Shown here: positions 26,762 to 39,030 of the stretch, in pieces
How positions within the stretch are numbered: position 1 is the first letter of the stretch
How the letters are laid out: each line of letters starts with the position of its first letter
Assembly: GCA_030674155.1 (NCBI GenBank)
Contig: CM060327.1
Coordinates: forward strand, 22,013,448-22,077,447
Length of the DNA: 64,000 bases
From: Stramonita haemastoma
Lineage: Eukaryota > Mollusca > Gastropoda > Neogastropoda > Muricidae
Reading direction: 5' to 3'
Translations under genes and position numbers: made by a program
Notes under the pieces: model-generated
What the model was told of the DNA's origin: nothing
What the model saw: only the letters and a program-made list of their open reading frames with translations
Database searches by the model: none

Positions 26762-27205
26762 AGTACATGGGTGGGGTGTGATTAAGTGGGGTGGGGTGGG
26801 ATGGAAAACATTGGGGTGGGATGGGGATCATGGATGTAGGGTGGGGTGGGGTATGATGTAGAGTGCTACAGTGGGGTGGGGTGGGGATCATGGAGGTAGG
26901 GTGGGTGTGATATATAGTGCTACAGGGGGGTGGGGTGGGGGTGGAGCATGGAGGTTGGGTGGGGTATGATGTAGAGTGCTACACTGGGGTGGGGTGGGGT
27001 ATGATGTAGAGTGCTACACTGGAGTGGGGTGGGGTATAAGTAAAGTGCTACACTGGGGTGGGTGGGGTATATGTAGAGTGCTACACTGGGGTGGGGTGGG
27101 GTGAGGAGCATGGAGGTACTAGTGGGGTGGGATATGATGTAGAGTGCTACACTGGGGTGGGGAGGGTGGGGCATGGGAGGTTCTAGTGGGGTGGGGTATG
27201 ATGAA
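26762..27205 (+). repeat. G-rich minisatellite, array 1
   Basis: Irregular units of GGGGTGGGGTATGATGTAGA then GTGCTACACTGGGGTGGGG, with GATCATGGAGGTAGGG variants. The left edge, ACAAAACAGTACATGG, is shared with array 2. The plus strand has many closely spaced GGGG runs. ORFs of repeated HPTP-type peptides are artefacts. Confidence 0.92.
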
Positions 27206-29013
27206 CACATGATGTACACATGCACGCACCGCACACGCACGCACGCACGCACGCCACACACACACACACACATCACCTCCCATCCCATTCTCTCACACAC
27301 ACCCTCATCTCCTCCCATGCACAAAAAACACAAAATCAGGCATCTAAGCTCTCACCTGCCCTCCCCCCCCCCCCCCCCTCACATGCATACACACCATTAC
27401 CATGCTCTAAAATCAGTTTCAAATTGCACAATATTCACAACAATAATTAAAGATATAAAAAAGCAAGCACAACAACAACAGCTGTCTGCTCTGTTAACTG
27501 GCTCAAGCATGATGCTTTTCTATCATGTGTAATTCATCTTGCATTCAAACCCCACACTCAAATCATGCTCTAGGATCAACCTCAAATCAAATAATACACA
27601 TGAAAAAAAAAGATACACAAATACAATCATCTGTTCTTTCAAAAGGCTCAAGCAGAATGCCCTTTCTCTCATTTCTATTTCATCTTGTATTCAAAATCCA
27701 TACAACAAAAAACAATAGGAATGGGATGCACCATTACCAGATATTTCAAACAGAAATCTGTCTGTTCTTTGACCTGGCATGTGATAATTCTATTTCTATC
27801 ATTTCATTTTAAAAATCATATTCGAATTTATATTGATAAAGCACCTTAACCCACAAGCACCCTGGGTCTTGTAGAGCCGCATCAAGAAACACACACACAT
27901 AAGCACACACAACTCCTCCCCCCCTCCCAAAAAAAAAGAAATGAATACAAGCACACACAGAGCCCCCCCCAAAAAAAAACACACACACACACACTCACAC
28001 TCACTCACAAAAGCAAGAAAAAAAAGAACAAAACCCAACCCATACTCAAACAAGAGCCCAAAATGTCCACTCACCTACCCTCCCCCTTTCAACCACACAC
28101 ACTTTCCATCCACTTTTATTCAAAAATGAAATCTTTCTGTCTTCTTGTTCCATTCACATCTCCTCTCCCTCTCTGTTATTTTTCTCATCTCTGCTTTTCA
28201 ATTTTTTCTTTCTTTTTCCTTTATGATAAAATAAATGAAAAATAAAGAGGTACGAATGCAAAAATTACAACAAAAAAGTTGTCTTCACAGCCAAATAAAC
28301 ACTTTACTCACAATCATGCTACAACATCACTCTCAAATCACATGATTAATACACACAAGCAAATGGGAAAAAAAGGAAATACAAATACAATGTTCTGCCT
28401 CTTCTATAGGTTGAAGCAAAATGCCTTTCCTCTCATTTCTATTTCATCTTTCATTCATGATTCATAGATTTAAAAAAAAAAAAAAAAAAAAACAGGAATG
28501 GGATGCACCACTTACCAGATAATTATTTCAAACAAAAGTCTTTCTTATCGAGTATGTAATGATTTTACACACACGCACACACCCACACGCACACGCACAC
28601 AAACACACTCACAAAATTGTGAAATAAGCAATAATACACAGCAGCTAAATTAATATCATCTTTCATTGTGATTTTCATCAGCATTATTATTATTATCAAT
28701 GACATTTTCAAAATTATTTTTTTAAAAACACACAATACAGGAATCCGTTATTACTACAAGGCATTTATACATGTATTACTTTGTAATGTCCCAAAGCATA
28801 TTACAGTGCCAAACAATATACACCATGCATTCATGTTCTTATGTTAAAAACATACAGTACCTTTTATATATATCTTGCAGCTTTTTCTCACATCACAGTC
28901 TTTTTTTTTTTTTTTAACTCTCATTTAACATTTTGAAGATACGGCATGGTACAGAACTGGATCATACAATATTGTACTTAATAAATAGTTTGTGCTACAG
29001 AAAACAACTAGTA

Positions 29014-30465
29014 CAAAACAGTACATGGGGTGTGGTGGGATGTAAGTGGGGTGGGGTGGGGTAGGATCATGGAGGTGGGGTGGGGTGAAGTATGATTTAG
29101 AGTGCTACACTGGGATGGGGATCATGGAGATGGGGTAGGGTATGATATATAGTGCTAAAGTGGTGTGGGGTGGGGATCATGGAGGTGGGGTGGGGTGTGA
29201 TATATATAGTGCTACAGTGGTGTGGGGTGGGGTGTGATATATAGTGCTACAGAGGCATGGGGTGGGGTAGGGATCATGGAGGTAGGGTACAATGTGATAT
29301 ATATTGCTACAGGGGGGGGGGGGGGGATCATGGAGGTAGGGTAGGGTGTGATATATAGTGCTACAGAGGCATGGGGTGGGGTAGGGATCATGGAGGTAGG
29401 GTACAATGTGATATATATTGCCACAGGGGGGGGGGGGGGTCATGGAGGTAGGATAGGGTGTGATATATAGTGCTATGGGGTGGGGGTGGGAATCATGGAG
29501 GTAGGATAGGGTGTGATATATAGTCCTATGGTGTGGGGGTGGGAATCATGGAGGTAGGATAGGGTGTGATATATAGTGCTATGGGGTGGGGTGTGATATA
29601 TAGTGCTATGGGGTGGGGTGGGAATCATGGAGGTAGGATAGGGTGTGATATATAGTGCTATGGGGTGGGGTGTGGGAATCATGGAGGTAGGATAGGGTGT
29701 GATATATAGTGCTATGGGGTGGGGTGTGATATATAGTGCTATGGGGTGGGGTAGGGATCATGGAGGTAGGATAGGGTGTGATATATATAGTGCTATGGTG
29801 TGGGGGGGTGGGAATCATGGAGGTAGGGTAGGGTGTGATATATAGTGCTATGGGGTGGGGGGTGGGAATCATGGAGGTAGGATAGGGTGTGATATATAGT
29901 GCTAAAGTGGCATGGGGTGGGGATCATGGAGGTAGGGTAGCTGGTGATCTATAGTGCTACAGGGGGGGGGGGGGGGGGATGGGAGCATGGATGTGGGGTG
30001 GGGTATGTACTATGATGCAGAGTGCTACACTGGGGTGGGGTGGGGTGGGAAGCATGAAGGTACTAGGTGGGGTGGGGTATGATGCAGAGTACTACACTGG
30101 GGTGGGGTGGGGTGGGGTGGGGTATGTACTATGATGCAGAGTGCTACACTGGGGTGGGGTGGGGTGGGAAGCATGGAGGTACTAGGTGGGGTGGGGTATG
30201 ATGCAGAGTACTACACTGGGGTGGGGTGGGAAGTAAGTGCTACACTGGGGTGGGGTGGGGAGCATGGTGGGGGGTGGAGATGTATAGTGCTACATGGGGT
30301 GCGGTGGGGTGCGGAGCATGGAGGTGGGGTGGGGTATGATTGTAGTCGTACAGTGGGGTGTGGGTGGAGGGCATGGTGGTGGGTGGAGTGTGATGTAGGT
30401 GCTACAGCGGGGTGGGGAGCACAGGTGGGGAGCACAGGGTGGGGAGACAGGGGGGAGGGGAATGG
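29014..30465 (+). repeat. G-rich minisatellite, array 2
   Basis: About 1.45 kb of units combining GGGGTGGGG, GATCATGGAGGTAGGGT and GTGATATATAGTGCTA. Unit types change from ATATATAGTGCTATGGGG (29.2-29.9 kb) to GATGCAGAGTGCTACAC (30.0-30.2 kb), implying several expansion steps. Sequence from 30.47 to 31.23 kb shows no gene. Confidence 0.93.
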
Positions 30466-31237
30466 GCATGTGAAAAACTAAGCTTGTGTCCAAGGAAAGC
30501 ATAACACCACAGTTCAGGACTCCTTTTAATTTTTATATCTCAATTCCATAATTTGCATGTTAAAATATCAATGAATAACTGGCTAAATTACAGAAAAAAG
30601 GTGGTTTTTTTCTTGCTGCATGGATTTTATACAGATACTATGACTATGTTTTGCACCATATTTATATTTAGTATTTACTATCCCAATAAGGGCTGTTTAG
30701 CATCCAAATAACTTCTCAAAAGTCTAGCAAATGGCAGGAAAATCTGGATTATATGTTGATCTCTTGCTTTCCAATTAATGTACATGTTCCGCCTTCACCA
30801 CTGCTAAACATCATCTGTGCATAATTGTCTTTTGCAAATGGCAGAATGCATCAGCACACTTCTCTTCATGGCACCAACTACACCTCGTGTCTTTTTTCTT
30901 ACATCAATGCTAGGACAGGTTAAGACAAGTTACAATGGAATAATTCATATATGGCAACCATTACTAAATTATTAGTTCAACTCTCTCTTATACAAAAGAA
31001 GTCAACCAACTTAGGCCTACTAAGAACATAACATATGCTGGAATCCATTTTAAACTGAAGATTCCTAAACCAAATCTGAACTATGAACCTTTAAAACTGA
31101 ACATATTTATATATACCAATACCTACAGAACGTCTGAAACAATAGTAATAGTCCTATATCAAATGTAGACTTGAACTATTTGAAACTAAAAGGTATCTCC
31201 ACTAGACCTATTACTGGAACCACATAAATCAAACACA

Positions 31238-31301
<64 letters not shown>
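31238..31301. repeat. (AC)n microsatellite
   Basis: About 64 bases of AC. Surrounding AT-rich sequence (30.5-33 kb) holds only short unsupported ORFs. Confidence 0.95.
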
Positions 31302-31303
<2 letters not shown>

Positions 31304-31959
31304 TGCAACTTCAAAGTAATGACCAAACTTGGCATCATACATGTTTTAGACTTCATAATGTGGTATCTGATAGCATTTCAAAATGAAACTAGACCAGAAA
31401 TAAAATATAGCGTAAGAACAAATCTAAGGATTAAAACTCAAATCAAAATACGAAATAAAACAATACTATGAAAAAACAGCAAGCAAAGAATAAATTATGC
31501 GTGAAGAAACTGAAAAGAAAATGCAATAAACTAGCAAGTTACAAAGCAGTAACATCTTTTGATAAAAATTAATCAGCTTTTGTGTATCTATGTTCCTCAT
31601 CATCCTAGGAACAGAGAGGCCGTTTGTCTATTGAATCATTCTTGTTTCTGTTTATTTATATGGATTATGCAACAAAAAACCAGCACTGTGTTCAACCTCA
31701 TAAAAATTACAATCAAATGTATTTAACAACACAAAAATTTGAAATAACCATGCAGGTCCTCTTTTCTTTTTGTGTGTTCCCTATGCTAGGCTCTGATAGT
31801 GCAGTGACCTATCTTCTTCTTGATGATCTAAGCATAAAATCATATATATTTAGAATGCTTAAATCTCATGGAGACAGAAGCCTTAGGTGTTTACAGCAGC
31901 AGAATGTAAAGACCAAAAAAAAATGTCTGGCATGATTAAAGTGATATATGCTTTATCAC

Positions 31960-31990
31960 AACACACACACACACACACACACACACACCC

Positions 31991-32022
<32 letters not shown>
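31960..32022. repeat. (AC)n microsatellite
   Basis: AC tract with a CCC interruption. The following 800 bases show no supported gene. Confidence 0.95.
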
Positions 32023-32024
<2 letters not shown>

Positions 32025-32873
32025 AACTATTTAAAGAAAAGAAGAGAAGCATGGTGAATAGAGAAAGGTAGGGTGTTCAAGGAGAAGAGCCCTGGAAGAT
32101 GAAGGTCACTGACTATAGTGTATGATCAGCTCTGAGGGGAATTTTAAATGTTACATGTGGATGTAAGATGAAGATGGATCTGTTGGGAAGATGATAAAAT
32201 AGCACTGAAGGGGGTCTTTGATATAGGTTAGTTCAGTTACTCATATAAGTATAGATTTGTAGTCCAGGAGGGAGAATTTGTAATTAATCATTTCTTCAAA
32301 GGGCAGCCAGTAAAGATAATGCAATTGAAGTTGGTAATAAGTCTTGCAACTGGTCTTGACTCTTCTAAAATCGGAATAAAAGATACTGTGATCATCCTGC
32401 CAGAATTACAGAAATCAGGACATTAAAATACAAGGCTACAGAAAAGAGTTTTCAAAGTACACTGATTTTGCTTTGACAGCTAGAGGAAATCTGATTCTCA
32501 AATTAAAGAGTATGGTTGAGTAAACACAGATATTACACAGTTTTAAAAGCAGGAATGTCAAATTTATTGAACTGGATGGTTTGTGGAGGGGACATATAGG
32601 TTCATTAGGTGCTTGGGAAGAAGAAAAATACTTGCTTATATCATCCATGACTTAATGTCAGAAATTCATTGCTGAGTGGAGAAGATATGATATCAGGTTG
32701 GTGAAGATTAGTCCAGAGTTTTAGATGTGATTTTTATCAGAGAAACAATTATGGAAGGGCAATATGTATTTCCTGCAGTACAGACACAGCAAGTCCCAGA
32801 AAGAGATCCTTGTGGAACAACAAACTATATCAGAGTTTTTCCAGACAGTGGACAGCAACTGTCTAATAACTAC

Positions 32874-32946
32874 TGTGTGTGTGGGTTTTTTTTTTTTTTT
32901 GTGGGGGGGGGGGGGTGTGTAAATGGTGTGTGTGCATGTGTGTGTG

Positions 32947-33001
<55 letters not shown>

Positions 33002-33023
33002 TGTGGTGTGTGTGTGTGTGTGA
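32874..33023. repeat. GT-rich microsatellite with T and G runs
   Basis: TGTG, then runs of T and G, then a GT tract of more than 40 bases. To about 33.25 kb a looser TTGTGTG-rich tract continues; its minus-strand His/Thr ORF is an artefact. Confidence 0.93.
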
Positions 33024-33934
33024 ATGATTCAATGATGTCGTATATTGCAGCTGTGTGTGGTTTGTGATATGGTGAGGTTTGTGTGATGTGTTTCGTGTAG
33101 TGTGCTTTGTTGTGTCGTATTGTTGTATATTTGCTGTCTGTTGTGTGATTGTATATTGTGTATGCTGTGGTTTGTTGTGTTTGTTGACTTGTTTGTTTTA
33201 TGAGGGGTAAGATTAATGAACGTGTGTGTGTGTATGTGTATGTAAGCTGTGTGTGAAAATGAAACCACAAAGAGCTGTTGCAGAATATACACTTAAGTGT
33301 AACATGTTGGTGGACAGAATAGAATGTCAATAGTGTCAAACAAAGCTAACACACCAAGAGAGAAGAGAAAATTTAATTATTCATTTCCTTAGGCTACTAG
33401 GAGATTATTGACAATTTTCAACAGAGCTGTCCCAGTGCCATACAAGCAGACTTGTAAAAGATTGTAAGATTTTCTCTCTGAGATGTTCTTTAGAGATGCT
33501 AAAGATCTACCTTTTCAATAATTTTTTTACAGATGAAATATAAGTGAGATCTGTTGTTGTGTTTTTTTAATTTCTCAGTCAAGTAAAGTCTTTTTCACAA
33601 AAGGTTTGATAACTGCTGATTTATAATATATGCAGATGGAAAAATGCTAGATAGCAGGGAGTCTTACAGGCACAAAGGCAAGAGTATACACAAATCACAA
33701 AAGTCAATAATCTGAGTCAGAAAACTTTAGTCCCTCATAAAGAGAAATTTATCATCTGCAACCGCTTCACAAACCCAAAAAAACCTCTGAAAGTAGCACA
33801 ATCAAATTGAATGTTTATACTCAGCACTCCAGGAGACCTGAACCCAAACAGTTAGCCTTACAGCTTTGTACTAACACACAATCACAAGTGCAAAGGAAAT
33901 CCAAAGCTGCCACCTAAACAAACCAAGCCTTCAT

Positions 33935-34132
33935 TGCTTTTCCATCGTGTCTGATGATGACCTCCAAAACAGGAGAGGAGGCAGCTGCTGTTTTGGAAAT
34001 TGGGCAGAAATCTGATTATAGTGGAGGTGCCTTACCCACAGCACACCCCCACTCTCTTGGCCAAGAGGGCATAGGGACAGCTTTGGAGATGTTCACCAAA
34101 GGCCAACCAGCCCCCTGGGCTGCATAGGCCTG
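33935..34132 (-). repeat. Dispersed repeat, copy 2
   Basis: The reverse complement matches the 1.14-1.35 kb block, including GAGAGTGGGGGTGTGCTGTG and CAGCAGCTGCCTC. It defines an unnamed interspersed repeat. Confidence 0.7.
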
Positions 34133-34678
34133 CCATATATGGTTAAAACAAACACATGGCCACACTCCAAATCATAAAAGCCCTACATCCTAGCATCTCT
34201 AACTCATCCTTTTCAAAATATCTGCCCACTAAAACCTCTGTGTATACTGCTCAATTCTTTGCCAAAAAACGGTCTGTCAATACAAATTTCTTTATTTTCT
34301 TCTGGTCTTGTTTTGGTTTTCGGATTTTTGCTATTGCTAATTCTCCTTGTGTTTCTACCACTTACTTTCTTGTTGTTAACCTTCCTTCTTCTTTGTGTTT
34401 TCTTCTTTTTCCATCTTTTTTTCTCTTTATTTTAATTGCTTTTTACCTTTTCTGAGTTCCTTTATTTTGTACTTCTATATATCTGTTTCTTTGGCTTCGT
34501 TTTTTTGGGGGGAGTGAGGGTGGCATCTTCTTTCAGTCAACAGAGTGTTTGATCTAAACAAAATGAAAACAAGAAGGAATATGTATATAATACTGTATAC
34601 ACACACTTCCATCCTTTTATTTCATGCATGTATGTTTGTATGTACCATCTCTCTCTCAAGCCCCCCCCCCCCCCTTTT

Positions 34679-34681
<3 letters not shown>

Positions 34682-34731
<50 letters not shown>
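34682..34731. repeat. Poly-C/T plus (AC)n tract
   Basis: An AC tract of about 50 bases, preceded by a C run and T run. Confidence 0.93.
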
Positions 34732-34733
<2 letters not shown>

Positions 34734-34744
34734 GTGAGCATACA

Positions 34745-35150
34745 TCCATCTATCTATCTATCCCTTAGTCTGGCAACTGTGGGGGCACCCATGAAGACTT
34801 GACAAACCAGTTCCCTTCATTCCTCTCTCTGTTCTGCTTTGTCAAAGTTTTGTCGAGTTCTAGGCCTGTCCATTTGTTGATGTTGTCCTCCCATCTCTTA
34901 CTTGGTCTGCCTCTTTTTCTTCTTCCTTGAACAGTGCCTTGCAGTATTGTTTTTACAAGTCCTTTTGTTATCGTTACATGCCTGTACCATGTTTACGCTT
35001 CTTTACAATTGATAGGTTTTTGTAGGGACCAATGGTTTGCTGGATTCTGTTATGCACTTCTTTGTTGCTTATGTGGTCTCTGTAGGAGATGCCAAAGAGT
35101 CTCCGGAAGCATCTCATCTCTACCGCCTGAACTCTACTCTCCAAATCATA
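34745..35150 (-). pseudogene. LINE 3' end, copy 1 (truncated)
   Basis: On the minus strand this corresponds to the C-terminal end of a non-LTR retrotransposon ORF, with a peptide like RVQAVEMRCFRRLFGISY followed by HISNKEVHNRI. It is then broken by frameshifts and ends in a GATAGATAGATGG tail. The homologous copy at 44.16-44.76 kb shares the same 3' end. The 5' part is absent, typical of 5'-truncated LINE insertions. Confidence 0.8.
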
Positions 35151-35264
35151 CATAGTTATACAAAAAAGTTATCATCTTGGTAACTGCATTCCCCACTTAA
35201 CCCCACCTTTTTACATTTTTAAAGTGTATTTTGCTAAAACATCCCCCCTTCTCTCTTACAATGC

Positions 35265-35268
35265 CCCC

Positions 35269-35299
<31 letters not shown>
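35265..35299. repeat. Poly-C then poly-A run
   Basis: About 25 C followed by 9 A. Sequence from 35.3 to 38.3 kb has no confidently supported gene; another poly-C run of about 25 lies at 36338-36362. Confidence 0.85.
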
Positions 35300-35301
<2 letters not shown>

Positions 35302-38084
35302 ACAACATGTTTGCCCATTCCCTATTCTTGCTCCCACACTCAGACACAGATGACTTAGTCATAACTTCTTTTATGCCCCTTCCCACCTACAGCTACCCAT
35401 CCTGCCCCTTCTGGAATTCTTTTAGTTTTTCCTTAATACAACCCCATATACTTCTCTACAACCACTCAAGAAATAAAAAAAGTTTATTTGTGTCATGTCT
35501 TGTACCATGATATCCACCTGCCTTTTGTGTCCACATGAGGAGCAAGGTTAAAAAAATAAAGGTTAGTGTCAATTATGTGTTAGCAATTAAATGGGAAAGG
35601 CTGTCAGTCAGCTGGCTTATCCCATGTAAGCATGCATGCATGTGGACACAATGGCACATAGACATAATGGTACCTAACTCTTACACAATGTTTGGGATGT
35701 TTTCTTTATAAATCACAAATCACCTGTCCATCAGCAAGCCATGGTTGTTTCTGGAGCTTCACTGATTGCATGACAATTTTCAAGTTCTGGAATCAGCTCA
35801 GTGGTTACCAGCAGCCTACTTTTGTTTACAAATAGGCTGTGGGTGTTTTCAAAAGAACCAAGACTTGTAGACAAACGATGGAACAATCCCAAAGGTATGG
35901 TTACTTCTTGCACTTCCCCCATTATTTAATTACAATTTTCCAGCTCTGAAATCAGCGATTTTGGCCTAATGTATTTTTGAAAAATCGCGTCTGTTTCCAA
36001 AAGAACCTAACTTGAATGAATTGATAAATGAAGATACCTACTAGCCCCAAATATAAACCACATGAGAAAAAATGCTCTTTTACGAGCTAGCCTCTTTTTT
36101 TTTGCACTTACAAAGCCATAATACCCTATCCCTTTCTCCCAATTGACAAAGCAGCCTAGTGCATAAACTAAGGAATAAGCCCAAAACCATCCATGGCAAA
36201 GAGCCCCCTCTTTTATTAGCAAGCATTGCAGATCTATTTCCAATAACCAAGCCACACATGACCTACCACACCCCCCCCCCCTCTTTCCAGTTTTCGGTTT
36301 CCCTTTAGTACCTCTTCTACAAAATCAACGGTTTCCCCCCCCCCCCCCCCCCCCCCCCCCCCAAACCCGACTTTTGTCAGGCATCCATTTACCCCATGTC
36401 TGTTCTCAATTTACCTCTAGTGTACATCACCATCTTCACTACCTTCCCTTCCTCATTTCATTTTGGATCAAGTGTTAGGCACCACTAGCACCAAAATTTG
36501 TTATCTTGTATCTGTTTCATTGCAACTTGAGCTCAAACAAAAGTGTTCAAATCTGTTCTTGAAACCAAATGAAGATGGCTTCAGCTTTGAACTCTTGCTC
36601 CCCTCCCCTCCTTTGCAGACCAATGTGCTTTAATAATCAAACATACAGCAAAAACACCTGTTTGTGCTACTTCGTTAATATAGCTTCCCACCTCTGCTTT
36701 CGACTATTACACAGGACAACTCATTGCATAGTTCTGGCCTTGCTCTGTTATTTAATGAGTGACAAAAATTCATCCAACTTCAACAATTGGTAAACGACTT
36801 CTGGAGACTTACTGGACATGCACAAAATTTATGTTTACCTCCTTGGAGACTTTTTCGTCTGCTACTATGGTGCTAGTCTTTATTTTGTCCAAGCTGTCAC
36901 ACATATTTAAAGTTTTATTTATTTTCTGCAAAGAAATCAAATGTATCTCTAGCTTATCATCATCTTTAATGAGAATACTTTTGATAGACAAGCCTCGACT
37001 TTCCAGGTGGCGTTTGTGGCAGGTTGTCATTCTGGTCATTTTCAAAAGGATTTGAACAAAGTCTCAGGTCTAATAGTCCTCAATATTCTTCATTAATCCA
37101 AAATTGCCAATACAGAATTCTACTTAAAACGGAAGGAAAATCACCCATGGAAATGTCAGCCTGTGTCCTTGGTTCCTCAGCCTGGTTTATTCTGCTAAAA
37201 TTGTTGTCTGACTACCTATGCAACAGAGGCCCTGCCAATCTATTAAACACACACCATCTCCAATCCATCAGACACCTGTCACACACTCTCCTTACCTGCT
37301 TACCTCAGTCTTCTTTTAGGCAACTGCTCTCAGTTTTCTCTCTCCCTTATGATCTCAGCACCTTGTCAAGTGTCCTAGGGCTCTTCTGTGCTGATCCTGT
37401 TTAACAAAAATCATTACCATTGGCAAGAAAGTCTACTGAAGGGTTTCTCAACTCTGCCAGTGTCATTATCAGAAAAAAACAACTATTTTACTGCACAGTG
37501 GTCATTCTCACCAATGCTGATTCCATCACCGAGTCTTTGAAAATAGGAATTAAAATAATGTGTTCTGAAGAAGAGGTTAAATTGCAACACAGCCATACTA
37601 CTTTAATTTTAAAGTCTTGGTCTCAAACCATTTTTAATACCAACAATAACTGCTTTGCTTTTTCAGGGGGAGGGGGTTCTCATTTTGACAGAAAGGGTGC
37701 CAGGAAATTTATGACATGGATTTTCTTTTTATTCAATCAAAAAAAATCATGGTGGTAACAATTACATTTTGACTGTTACATTAAGACCTGCTGAAATTCC
37801 CCCTCAACGGCTTTCTTTTTGGAAGTGAAGCAACCACAATGGACGGGCCTATCCTTGATAACGTTGTTCATTAATACTTGATTATTATATAATATAGATC
37901 TATCACAAACTGAATCAGTAAAGAATGAAGTATCAGGGGCAGGGCATTAATACTGTGATTGATAACGGTTGGGTAGATTAACGGCAGTGGGATTATAATA
38001 TGAAACAGGATTTTGTTGGACAGCTGAAGTCTGGTCAGACAACTGCAGTCATACAACTGTGGTCATCAAACCAGCTCCTGAAAT

Positions 38085-38175
38085 CCCTGGACTAGATGTA
38101 AAAAAGCACACAAGTGCTTATTCCATTACCCTGATATAAAAGAATAAATCAAATAAATAAATAAATAAAAATAAG
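38085..38175 (+). repeat. SINE family A 3' fragment
   Basis: Contains GTGCTTATTCCATTACCCTG and an AAATAAATAAATAAA tail. A minus-strand A-box-like segment near 38.24-38.26 kb may belong to another SINE. Confidence 0.75.
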
Positions 38176-38399
38176 TGCGCCAATGGTCAACCATCCACGA
38201 GCACTATTAGCCTAACCTTCCTTCGAGGGCAACAAGTGAGTCTGACGTCTGAGCTATCCTTATCCCTATCATTTAAAATTAAACATCTAACGCACTTACC
38301 TATTATTTTAAGACTGTTTCAACATTCTGTTTAGTAATTTATGCATTTACAATTACCTTGGCAAAATTGCAGCATATGCCACTGAAAGCAAATGGAATT

Positions 38400-38540
38400 G
38401 CCTACCAATGAATGCAGAATTGACATGGCGGCGTCAATCGTGAACTGTTGTCTTTATCAAAATGGCGGGCCTTTGGTTTCTCGAAATCTCGGCGCATATG
38501 CGCAAGCAGTGTTTCCCTCCCCAAATGAGTTTTTTTTCAT
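38400..38540 (-). promoter_or_regulatory. Promoter-like patch with NRF1- and YY1-like motifs
   Basis: On the minus strand a palindromic GCGCATATGCGCC (NRF1-like) lies upstream of CCGCCATTTTG and then GCCGCCATGTC, which is both a YY1-like site and an ideal start context. The ATG (38426-38424) opens a short frame that reaches a donor-like TTGGTAGGC at 38406/38405. This resembles the first exon of a housekeeping-type gene on the minus strand. I could not identify a second exon, so the call rests on motifs only. Confidence 0.35.
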
Positions 38541-38965
38541 TAGGCCTATATGCTCGTTTTTAGCTCCTCCCTGAAACTTAATGGATCATTCTGTAATCAC
38601 ATGTAATCTACCGACAACTTTCCAACCTTATGTAATAAATTTGGTTATCCGGCGCCAACAGCATCGATAGCCCTAGCGTCAACACGTCAGTGGATCTCAC
38701 TCCTGAAATTTTGTTGGCTCTCTAGAAATTATATGGACAATGTAAATTACAGTGAAAACACGTTGTTACTATTTCTGCTGCAAAGTACAAAGAGCACATT
38801 AATCAATACGTAAGACAAAAAAAAAACAAAAAAAAACCACACTCATTACCGTTTTCAGTGTTCATCTTACCAATTCCATTGTCACAATGGGATTGGTATC
38901 CATTTACCGAAAACAAACCAATTTTAGTCTAGTCGTGTCTTGGTCAGCCTAATAATTAAATCTGT

Positions 38966-38978
38966 GTATGTATGTATG

Positions 38979-39028
<50 letters not shown>

Positions 39029-39030
39029 TA
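38966..39030. repeat. (TATG)n-(AT)n-poly-T tract
   Basis: Short TATG units, about 14 AT units and then T. The following sequence to 39.9 kb is AT-rich with no supported gene. Confidence 0.9.

Larger units (their letters stand above)
19480..28560. repeat. Array of about nine diverged tandem units, G-poor on plus strand
   Basis: A marker segment, AATAGGAATGGGATGCACCA then CTTACCAGATATTTC, recurs near 19585, 20256, 21680, 22890, 23942, 25218, 25945, 27733 and 28508. Each is associated with an AC tract, poly-C runs, ATCATGCTCTAAAATCAG and CTCTGTTAACTGGCTC segments. Spacing is 0.67-1.8 kb. No convincing coding sequence is present: the long Pro/His/Thr ORFs come from AC and C runs. The array is interrupted near 26.76 kb by a G-rich minisatellite. 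Confidence 0.8.

Noticed and set aside
26762..30470. GGGGT-rich arrays as telomeric repeats
   Set aside because: Units are long and heterogeneous with GATCATGGAGG and ATATATAGTGCTA segments; no TTAGGG-type array is present.
31624..31935. Plus-strand ORF of 103 codons in the 31.6 kb region
   Set aside because: AT-rich, no domain, no splice context and no similarity that I recognise.
36809..37070. Minus-strand frame with IKSILIKDDDKLEIHLISLQ and a donor-like GAGGTAAAC
   Set aside because: It looks protein-like, but no acceptor in a matching phase, no neighbour exon and no recognised family were found, so it is not listed as a gene.
38392..38574. Plus-strand ORF starting MELPTNECRIDMAAS
   Set aside because: Short, overlaps the promoter-like motifs and has no recognisable domain.
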